Position numbers and translations under genes: made by a program. Of a DNA stretch of 64,000 nt, positions 50,601 to 59,362 are shown in pieces. The DNA is taken from assembly GCA_010279815.1 (NCBI GenBank), contig QEOQ01000451.1, forward strand, positions 754,095 to 818,094, in the 5' to 3' direction. Within the stretch, counting starts at the first letter, position 1; each line of letters begins with the position of its first letter. This DNA is from Brachionus plicatilis (Eukaryota > Rotifera > Eurotatoria > Ploima > Brachionidae). The notes under the pieces were generated by a model, which was given only the letters and a program-made list of their open reading frames with translations, was not told where the DNA came from and did no database searches.

Positions 50601-50711
50601 GAGTTTTTTATGCTACCTATTGGTTGCTCAATAATAATTTTTAGTTTAGATGAAATTAGAAAAGTTTTTGTCAGGTCAAAATTTTTATTTTTACACAAAG
50701 TCGCGTGGTAA
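47631..50711 (+). CDS. P-type ATPase, IIC (Na,K/H,K-ATPase alpha-like), copy 2
   Basis: Two exons, 47631-47854 and 47906-50711 (3030 nt, 1009 residues). They are separated by a 51-bp GT-AG intron that copy 1 lacks at the equivalent site (SG|FCGLLW). All catalytic motifs are present: TGES, PEGLP, DKTGTLTQN, KGAPDILL and GDGVNDAPALK. The ion-site changes of copy 1 are shared, with GGCVAELVPVL in M5 and Ser-x-x-x-Asp in LISLFTD of M6. The N-terminal region, nucleotide domain and C-terminal third are diverged from copy 1. By contrast, about 570 bp of the M1-actuator region and about 250 bp around the hinge are almost identical in DNA. It has a longer insert after the GIF segment (KVQVAKKEIEPIETE). 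The same fold and plasma-membrane ion pumping are expected, with specificity unknown. Confidence 0.9.
47855..47905 (+). other. 51-bp intron unique to ATPase copy 2
   Basis: Ends GTAAG...TTGCTCAG. It lies exactly at the 5' edge of the long identity tract shared with the intronless copy 1. It is either an intron gain or a loss in copy 1, with the conversion tract bounded by the intron. Confidence 0.85.
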
Positions 50712-51816
50712 AATTTCCAGTCCAATATTTCAATTTTTTGTAATTTTTTCTTTTTAAATAAATTATTTGAATTTTTACCAAACATAAAGTATTATTTAAT
50801 AAATTGTGTAGTATATGTAACAAATCATTTTTTCAATTCAAAAAAACTTTTGAAATAATCTGCACCCAAAAGGTTAAGAATCATTTATTTAAACAAAATA
50901 TTTAAAATGAATTTAATTGACGCAAATAATAATTTAATTGTAAAACAATATTTTAGTCATGGTCGAAAAAAAATTTTAAATTTAATTAATAAATTGTCAA
51001 AATTAATGAAAACTTTAAAGAATATAACGAAAATTTCTATTTTTTAATTTAATGTTGATACATTCTGCGATTTATAGATTTATTTAAATTTTTTTTAATT
51101 CAACAGTTTTATACATTGTAATTTCTGATTAAATATTTTTAAATAGTTTTTTTTAAATTAAATTCTGACTTAAATATTACGATTATTATAAATTAAAATT
51201 TTAGGTTTTGTCAAATTCAGTTAAAAATGATAAAAAAGAACAAATCGAATAAATTTTTAACATAAGCTCAAAATTTCATTTCCGTGAATGCAACATGGTG
51301 CAATAATAGTGGAATCATTTATCAATTTCTGCAAATTTAGATTTAGAAATAATATTCTCTTGACTGATAGAATTTAAAAAATAATTTTTACTTTTAATGT
51401 TTTTTTTAGTCTTTAAATGTATATGGTAAATTTTTGAAAGTAATCTCGGGATTCTTTTTGAATAAGCCTAGTATCTAAAGCTCGGTTACGAACCAGTTTT
51501 CCTCAAAAATACAATTTAATAAAATTTATCAAAGTTTGTCTGACTAAATTTCTAATAATTTTTGCACAAGTTTAAGTGATTTTCACCAAGTTAAACAAAT
51601 ATTTCTTTAAAAAAAAAGGTTTATCGATAATATATTAATTTGAGAAGCATCCGGAAGGACATCTTTGGTTTTGTTCACAGGTATTTTTTCTAAAAATATT
51701 CACCTGTCTTACTTTATGCCAAATAAAAAAAAAAAAATCATTCAACTAAAAAAGTTACACTTTATTAAATTTACAAAAAGATTTAAGTTTTTATAATGTT
51801 TTTTATAATTATCGTT
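50712..51816. other. Intergenic between ATPase copy 2 and the ARF-like gene
   Basis: Convergent 3' flanks, AT-rich. A short inverted motif (CACAGGTATT / AATATTCACCTG) near 51680-51705 is too weak to call. Nothing else is recognised. Confidence 0.45.
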
Positions 51817-52470
51817 TTAATTAGTTCCTATAAAAATTTTCTGTGTTATTTTTTTGAAATATTCAATCCATGACTCAGCTTTAGTAATATCTTTGATATC
51901 ATTGTATGTTTCTGCAACTGGTTGAATTAACCGATTATTATTTTCTTCATAATTGTCGCGAATCCAATCAAGAACTACTTCTAAGTTATCTCTTTTCGTT
52001 GCCACTGTTCCAAATATTTGTTTAGGCTGTAGAACAATGCTATCGAATTCAATTGCTTTTCTAATTTCATCAACAGGCATTGATTTTTCTAAATCTTGTT
52101 TGTTGGCCAGAACAAGGAGCATGCAGTTTTGAAGTTGGTCTTCAGCGCATATTTTGTGCAATTCTTCCTTGGCTTCCATCAATCGATCAGTATCAGAACT
52201 GTCTATGACGAAAATTATTATTTTGGTTTTTTCAAAATAATGTCGATACAGAACTCGAATTTTATCTCTTCCTCCAACATCCCAGGCAGTTAAGCCAAAG
52301 CCCTTATGTTCGAGTGTTTCAACATTAAAACCGATTGTTGGCATTGTGGTCACTATTTTTCCTAATTTAAGGCAATATAATATGGTCGTTTTTCCAGCCG
52401 CATCAAGTCCCAAAAAAAGACCTCTAATGGGCTCAGGCTTGTTGAATAAAAAAGACTTAAAGTTACCCAT
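51817..52470 (-). CDS. Divergent ARF/ARL-family small GTPase
   Basis: A 217-residue single-exon protein. I start it at the second Met (MGNFKS), which gives the ARF-type N-myristoylation start; an upstream in-frame Met at 52503 adds 11 residues. The P-loop GLDAAGKT is at residues 21-28. Switch 1 Thr is in [10 protein letters not shown]. Switch 2 [10 protein letters not shown] is at 63-72. NKQDL is at 123-127 and VATKRDN replaces the usual CATSGDG. The catalytic Gln of switch 2 (ARF1 Gln71) is Arg68 here, so slow intrinsic and GAP-stimulated hydrolysis is predicted. The N-terminal amphipathic helix is shorter than in ARF1. After the G domain there is an unusual ~40-residue tail ([18 protein letters not shown]...). 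It is membrane-trafficking related by family; the exact ARL subtype is not recognised. Confidence 0.85.
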   Translation of the reverse strand: MGNFKSFLFNKPEPIRGLFLGLDAAGKTTILYCLKLGKIVTTMPTIGFNVETLEHKGFGLTAWDVGGRDKIRVLYRHYFEKTKIIIFVIDSSDTDRLMEAKEELHKICAEDQLQNCMLLVLANKQDLEKSMPVDEIRKAIEFDSIVLQPKQIFGTVATKRDNLEVVLDWIRDNYEENNNRLIQPVAETYNDIKDITKAESWIEYFKKITQKIFIGTN

Positions 52471-54019
52471 TTTAAAGTATAATTTATAATTTATTTTTGC
52501 CAAAATAAAGTATGAATTTATACATGTTAATTAAAATGAATAAGAGAACACGTATTCCAAAACAGCGTTTATAGCAACAGGTAATATCAAATTTTTTTTT
52601 GAGCCGAAATTAGGCAATAATTAAAAAATATTAGAAATATTTAAAATTTTGAATTTTATTTTTTTATTTGATTTTCTGATAATATTAAAAGAAAACAAAA
52701 AAATTTTAAAATAGATAATGAATGCAAGTTATACAATCATATCTATATTTATATAAAATTCCCGTTTCTAATAAAAAACTTCCCTATGAAGATCTCTCTA
52801 CCAGATTTTTTAAAGAAATTTTGTAAATCTTTTCAAAAATTAATCTCAGGCTAATTTTAAAATAATTGATTTATATGAAAAATAAAACATCATTTTGTCT
52901 GTGAACTTAAAAAAGGAACTTTTCAAAAAAGCGGCTTGATATTTGTTTTTTGAAAATTCAATTGCCTTCATTTTAATACCAGAACTTATTTCAAGAATTT
53001 ATATTCGATTTTACATTTTGTTTTTTTTTAATTAGGCGGCAATTGCACTTAATCTTGTGTTTGCTTAGGCTTGTGTTCTTCAAATGAAATTAAATATAGA
53101 ATTAAATTTTGCCTAGTTTATTTTTTTAAATTCACTGAAAATTTTCTTGGAATTAATTTTAATTTCTAATTAGCGCTTTATTCAATTTAAATAAAGGCGC
53201 AACAATTTATTTTTAATAGGAAGAGTAAGACTGTTGTTAAGTCTCTTTTAATTCTTTTTTTATATTAAATGAGAAGCATCGCCCATTCTCGTATACATAT
53301 CGTTTAACATGGCGAACAGGTTTTGATTTTTTTGTCAAATAAAACCATGTTAAATTTTTGAAACTAATTGTTTATATATATTATATTAATAAATAACCAG
53401 GCGTGAGCTCACCATATAGACCAAAATAATATTTTATATTACATATTTTAAATTTTTCTTATTTTCTATGTTTTGTATAACGCGTCGATCCGTTCTTGGA
53501 CTAAAAAAAATTAAAAAAATGTAACATAAAATATTATTTTTGTCTCTCATCCTTTCATTAATAAATGAAAAATAACGGCAAATTGAAGTTTAAGATCAAG
53601 ATCAAAAGATCAAAATATAAATTGTAATATTTTTTTTAATAATAGAGAAATAATACTTTTTCCAAAGCAATTACTTGACATGTCATGTCAAGTTTATTTT
53701 TATATATAAAATTTTAAAATGTTCCTTTTTATTGAACTTTAATAGGTTTAAATATTTTAATTGATTTTTATAAAAATTTACACTTTCATTTACATTTTGA
53801 TGTTTATTTGATAATGAACTATAATTAGACATAACATGTCTAGTAATGTTTAGTATTTATTTCTTAAAAATTATCAAAATCATTAGATTAATTAAGTTTT
53901 GAAATTTTAAATGATCGTTTTGATCTTAAAATTTGATCCGAAACTTAAATTTGCCAAAATAACCTACTTCAAGTTTAAAATATTTTAAAACTGTTTTGAT
54001 TTTTTTACTTTATTTTTTT
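52471..54019. other. Intergenic, 1.5 kb, nothing recognised
   Basis: AT-rich. A TTGACATGTCATGTCAAG palindromic word occurs at about 53675-53692. No gene is visible. Confidence 0.4.
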
Positions 54020-54710
54020 TAAGACCTTGACCTTCCGACCACTAATTTTATGAAAGAGAATTGACTTAGCATCATTGCAGAAAAAGAAATTGTCACCTAG
54101 CTCTTTTTCTTAAAAGCTCATAGCTGAAAAACTAAAAATATTTTTTTTAGGAGAATTCTTCAATTTCAAAGAATTTATTCTTATGGCATACCTTTTTGTA
54201 GATAATTAAAATATCTACATTCTTACATTATAAATAAAAATTTGTTTCAAAGCTCTCGGTCTTAATTTCTCTTAATTTATTTTTACTTTCAACCAAGCCA
54301 ATTTTTTTAAAATTATTTAAAGAAAAAATTACGGTCAGATATTCAACAAAATAAAAGTAAACCTGCAATGTTAGAATCTGTAACTACGAAGTTTTTTTAT
54401 TTTCTAAACTGGATAAGGATCAAAATTTTCAAATGAAAGAAATTTTGTTCAAATAAAACATCAATATTTTTTTTTAAATGAATATTGATAAATTTTTTTT
54501 TTCTTACAATAATTAAAATATTTTAAAATATTCAAAAATTTCTGATGCCTGAAAATAATTAAAAAAAAAGGTTTGGTTGAAAGAAAAAATAAATTAAGAG
54601 AAATTTTGATGAGCTTTTAAAAAAAAGAGCTAGGTGACAATTTCTTTTTCTGCAATGATGCTTAGTCAATTCTCTTTCATAAAATTAGTGGTCGGACGGT
54701 CAAGGTCTTA
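54020..54710. mobile_element. Noncoding DNA transposon with ~90-bp near-perfect TIRs
   Basis: The left arm begins AAGACCTTGACCTTCCGACC and the right arm is its inverted copy with only about 3 differences over the first ~95 bp (54021-54115 against 54616-54710). Homology continues inward (TTTCTCTTAATTTATTTTT and CTTTCAACCAA) after a ~130-bp insertion in the left arm. Both ends are preceded by TA, compatible with a TA target duplication. There is no coding capacity. Confidence 0.8.
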
Positions 54711-55264
54711 TCATTTTCTTGAAAACATATGGTCCGTTAACAGCAACTCAGGATTTTACTCGTTATTACTAGTTTTACAAGTCTAAAACAAGGTCTAATG
54801 GTCCAACTGATACTTGTGCGTAAAAGGTCATCAAATTCTCTACAAAATGGTCGGTGGTCGGAAGTTTTTGGATAATTCCAAAACCATCCGACCGCGGTCC
54901 GTGTTTTAGCATAAGCCAAGGAGCTTATGCTCGAACAGAAAAACAAAAAAATAAATAATATGTAAAAGATCTGTATTTTGAAAAAATGATTAAAAAAAAT
55001 TTTCTCAATTACGTTTTAAATCCATTATTTTAGATAGATATTTTTTTGAATAAAACTTTTTTAAACAAAAAAAACTTGATTTTTATTTAATTTCCTTTAT
55101 TTTTACATGGTAGACGCGTCTACTTGCTTTTTTTTTTACCTTAAAGTTTCTACTTACTTTTTAAAAACTGAGCACATCCCTGGAAATAACTCTGAATCAT
55201 TTTCGAGTTTAGATGCAGCATTAATATAACTTAAAAACTGTCGTCAAAAAATTAATTATAAAAA
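54711..55264. repeat. Hairpin-rich segment next to the long-TIR element
   Basis: It contains an imperfect hairpin at 54856-54893 (GGTCGGAAG...CATCCGACC). It also holds a 9-bp-stem hairpin at 54908-54931 (AGCATAAGC, loop CAAGGA, GCTTATGCT) and a 14-bp palindrome at 55110-55123 (GTAGACGCGTCTAC). At 55172-55182 it has GCACATCCCTG, identical to the right terminus of the hAT element at 5.3 kb. It looks like overlapping transposon debris; no left partner for the hAT end was found. Confidence 0.55.
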
Positions 55265-55267
55265 TCA

Positions 55268-55590
55268 AAATCGGCCGCGCGCGGTCTAGTCAGCCATGTC
55301 AGCTAACAGAATCGAATATAAACATTCCATTTTTCTTTTTTAAATGGCGCATCATTTAAATTTTAAAAAAATAATTTCTTTTTATTTAAAAATCAAAAAT
55401 AAATTCATTTTTTATTTTAAAACATTTAAGCTTCATGGTTAATATTATCTGTAATTACTTACAGTACGAAAAAAAAATTGAAGAAAATTTTGATTTTGTT
55501 TTTTTTTAGATTTAAAAGAGAAAAATGGATTATTTATATTCGATTCCGTTGGCCGACATGGCCGAAGAAGCCGGCCGGCTTGCGGTACGA
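55268..55590. mobile_element. MITE-like inverted-repeat element with GC-rich arms
   Basis: The left arm at 55290-55322 (TCAGCCATGTCAGCTAAC, then AGAATCGAATATAAA) is inverted at 55532-55565 with 29 of 33 matches. The outer 20 bp on each side are GC-rich (GGCCGCGCGCGG; CCGGCCGGCTTGCGG) but only weakly complementary. The interior is AT-rich and noncoding. Target duplication was not resolved. Confidence 0.65.
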
Positions 55591-57151
55591 TTTTATTAGA
55601 ACCACTGTAAGTGAGGTTTAATAATAGAAGTGTACAAGTGTTTTATCTTGCTAATATTCGGATATCTGAAAAATATCTTTAAAATTCCCAAAATACTGTA
55701 TATAGCATTAGCGGTGAAAAAATTCACTTGAATATCCCATTGGAGATCATTTTTAATATATATTGATACAAGATGAATAAACATATTAAAAAACATTTAA
55801 TTTATTTCATTTATTTTATTTTTATAATAAATATGTATTTGTGAATAGTTTATTAAAAAATAAAAATCTTTAATGAACGAAATAAATGACTAGATTCATT
55901 GATTTATACTTTATTTTTAGTTTTAAAAATCAAAAAAAAAATTGAACAAAATTATTAGCACATATTGAACTTTATTTAGTTAAAACATCAAGAAAATCTG
56001 TTCGATACTTCTCTTGGAATTTTTTCCCGAAATTTCGACAAATTATAAAAATTTGTATTTAATATTTAATTTAAAAAAGAAACCGGATTAACTATCAAAT
56101 GATTTAATTTTATAAAAAGATATATTTTGAATTTTAACATGGTGTTTTTTTTATTATAAAACCATTTCTTTTTTGGGCTTTTTACGCAAAGGTTAATTTA
56201 AAAATGTCCTTTATCCTTTAATCTTCCTTTAATTTTTTTCCAAGAATAGCAGGAAAAGAAAATCAAGAAGAAAGGAATAGAAAAAGAAAAAAAGCTTAGA
56301 AGTTAGTCTCAATATCTGCTATTTTTTTTGTTAAAAAATTTAATCATTTATAAAGGTTAAATAATATTTTTTAAGTTATGGAGTCGTAAAAAGATTTTTA
56401 TTTACTTTAAAAATAGGAAATTCTTAACCTTACACAATGAACAATAAAAAGATAAATTAAGAATAAAATAAAATTATTTATTAATTAAGAATTAAGAAAG
56501 CTAAGAAGCTATTTAAATCGCTTCATCCATTTCCGAATTTTAATAATTCGTAATACTGTTTTCCAATATTTAGTGCCGCCACTAAATACAAGTATAAGAT
56601 CATATTAACTTGTAAAGATTTACCAAATTTTTAATTCAAATTGTTTTAGCATGTTTTGAATGTTGATAACTTCAAAATAGAAAACCTGAAGTTTCCTTTA
56701 TTTTCAAGAGTAGTTGGCAAGAATTTTTTACGATTTTTTCTCTAAATAATATTTTAATAGATTCAATTTCGTTATTAGGATTTTCTTTGCATCCTACTCG
56801 ATTATTTTTTTTCCTAAAAAGCATTCTAGAAGAATTTTAAAAAGGATAAATGATGATTCTAGATTATTAAACCTCAAATGATTTATTGGTATTACTCTTC
56901 AATACTTTAGTATTATAATAATTTATTTATTTTCTAAATAACTTTAGAAAATCAGTTTATTTTCATTGAATCGTTTCATTTGATTAATTTCAAGCTTCGA
57001 TCATAACTGATCAGTCTGAAATATTACTGACCTGAATTTTCACTATTTATTATTTCATAATCTTTCGAATTGTCTAGACTTTATAGAGAAAAGATATCAA
57101 ATTTTAAGATAAATACAATAGAATCAGAATCAGAATCAAAATTAATCAAAA
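55591..57151. other. Intergenic, upstream of calumenin gene
   Basis: AT-rich, with a short imperfect GAATCA repeat at about 57121-57140 just before the start codon. No gene is recognised. Confidence 0.45.
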
Positions 57152-59175
57152 ATGAAATCAATTCTAATTCCGATTAAGTTTTTTCTGTGTTTGGGCCTAA
57201 TAAATTGTAGTGCTTTGAATTTGGAAGATGAAAGGATCCACACTCATGTAAGCTAAAATCAATTGTATTAATCCGTGACAATTAAATAAATGAATTTTTT
57301 TACAGCAATTAACAGAAGAACTTCACTATAAAGACACAAATAGTGACAATTTATTCGAGCACAATGTGGAATATGATCATGAGGCTTTTTTGGGAAAAGC
57401 AGAAGCCGAAAAATTTAGATCACTCACCCCAGAAGAAAGCAAAGAGAGACTTGGGTAAAAAATTTTTTTTTAGTTTTTAACATAGAAAGTTTAAAAATTA
57501 TGGTTTTACCAAAGAAAAATTGTCGAAAAAATTGACGTTGATCATGATGAGTTCATTAACGAAACTGAATTATATGAATGGCTAAAAAATGTGACTAAAA
57601 TTGAGCTCTTTAAAGACACAGAAAAAAAATGGAAGTTATTCGGAGAAAATACCACTCTGGATGAATATTTAGAGACTAATTATGGCGCATTAAAATACTG
57701 TAAGCTAACTCAAACTTAGCTTAGTTATTCATTTAATTCATCAAAGATGACATCATGGTCACCATTGATTTGTTTTGTTTTTTTTTAAATAATTTTATTT
57801 CATAGTAAACTAATTGGTAAGATAGACCGTAATCATGATTTTTTTATAACTGAAAATGAGCTTCGCATTTGGATAAGACAACAGCACAGACTTGATCTTC
57901 AAAAAGAAACTGATAAAAAATGGAAAAAAGTTAATCCAAAGCAAGATCAATATTTAAAATTTGATGAATTAATTGAAAATACGATAGGTGGTTCAGAGAC
58001 ATGTATGTTTGAGTGGCTAAGCATGCATGTCTTTTTTAAATCTTGGAAGTAAGCAAGCAATTTTTTTTAAGGGAGCAATGAAGAGAAAGAAAATCGTAAA
58101 GAATTGTATGATTCGTATTTGAAAATGATGGAACGAAATAAAAAACGATTCAAAGCTGCTGATTTTGATGGCGACGGAAAATTGAGCCGAACTGGTAAAA
58201 AAATAAATAAAAATTCTCAAGCTAAAAAAAAATGGTTTTTAAGTTTTTGAACTGACTTAAGTTGAAAATTAAAATTAAATTTTTTTTTAAAATATTTAAT
58301 AAGTCTTTTCTAAAAGTAATACAATTTTAAGGAAAAAAAATTAAATTAAAATTTTATTTTGAGCATCGATCAATTGACGTACTTTTAGATATTATTAATG
58401 AATTTTGATGATATAAAATCAAATTGATGGTTTCTCAAAAGTGCCAAGCTTAGCTAAAAATTGAAATCAAAATTCAACATTCTAAATATTAATAAAAATT
58501 TTTTTATCATCTCTATCATCACTGATTGTTAAAATATTTCTTTAAAAGAATATTCTGATTTTTTACATCCGGAAGAATCCAAAACAATGAGACAAATTGT
58601 TATAGATGTAGTAAAAAACAGACTTTTTTGGATCAAAATTAAATTTTATTTTAAAGGAAACTATTGAAGATTTGGATAAAAATGGTGACGGGGTAGTTAG
58701 TCTTGATGGTGGGTTTTTTATTTTAAATTCTCAAAAACTCATAATTTTTTTTTAGAATATGTTCGTAAGTAAAAACTTTTGGTTATTTACTGCTGCAAAA
58801 TATAAATTTTGCTTTAGTCGATTTGCAAAAGAGCTTAAGAGAAGATGAAGCGGAACCAGAATGGATTCAGGTCGAAATTGAAAACTTTAAATTGTTCAGA
58901 GATAAAAATAAAGACAATGTGTTAGACCGCGAGGAAGTAAATGACTGGATTTTGCCGTCTGATTATGACCACTCTTTAAACGAGGCAAAACACTTGATAT
59001 ACGAAGCTGATGAGAATAAAGTAAATCAATTTTAAATTTTTTTCGAAATTGTTTTAAAAAAAATATCAAGGATGGAAAATTGAGTAAAAAAGAAATTTTG
59101 GACAGTTATAACTTGTTTGTGGCAAGTCAAGCAACAGCTTATGGTAAAGCGATCTACGAGAAAGAAGATCTTTAA
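57152..59175 (+). CDS. CALU: Calumenin/reticulocalbin (CREC) ER calcium-binding protein with alternative exons
   Basis: Exons: 57152-57247, 57306-57454, then either 57515-57699 or 57806-58002, then 58072-58194, 58549-58607, 58657-58708, 58756-58764 (9 nt), 58818-59020 and 59071-59175. The two forms have 326 or 330 residues (human calumenin 315). It starts with a signal peptide ([21 protein letters not shown]). The family motif [11 protein letters not shown] is present. EF-hand 1 lies in the alternative exon and EF-hand 2 is degenerate. Later loops are canonical: [36 protein letters not shown] and [22 protein letters not shown] and SQATAYGKA match calumenin closely. The C-terminus KEDL should act as an ER-retrieval signal. 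The family acts in the secretory pathway as low-affinity Ca2+ binders and chaperones. It is convergent with the EF-hand gene at 59.4 kb. Confidence 0.93.
57515..57699 (+). other. CALU: Mutually exclusive exon 3a of calumenin
   Basis: 185 nt encoding [20 protein letters not shown] through NYGALKY, with EF-hand loop [12 protein letters not shown]. It joins exon 2 as GG|A and exon 5 as T|GG. Length is 2 modulo 3, as for exon 3b, so including both or neither shifts the frame. Confidence 0.85.
57806..58002 (+). other. CALU: Mutually exclusive exon 3b of calumenin
   Basis: 197 nt encoding [20 protein letters not shown] through NTIGGSET, with EF-hand loop [12 protein letters not shown]. It is homologous to exon 3a along its length, with the same entry phase (GG|T) and exit phase (T|GG). 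It cannot be spliced after exon 3a: that junction reads into TAA within two codons. Confidence 0.85.
58756..58764 (+). other. CALU: 9-nt microexon of calumenin
   Basis: AATATGTTC lies between a poly-T acceptor (TTTTTTTTTTAG) and a perfect GTAAGT donor. It adds residues E-Y-V. The Glu is position 12 of the fourth EF-hand loop ([12 protein letters not shown]). Its 9-nt length keeps the frame whether included or skipped. Confidence 0.75.
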
Positions 59176-59362
59176 AAATATGTTTTTATTTAAAAAGTTT
59201 TTGATTTGTTTGATTATTATTCTAAATAAAAATTTTCAGTAATTTAATAAAAATAATGTTAGAAGCAAAGAACTTTTTTCTTAAAATTTTCATAATATCT
59301 CAATCATTAAATAAAATAAAATTAGAAACAAATGATTGAGCAATTTTCAAATTAAATTTTTT

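Noticed and set aside
57515..58002. Calumenin isoform including both exons 3a and 3b
   Set aside because: Joining 57699 to 57806 places a TAA stop in frame within two codons, so the exons are treated as alternatives.
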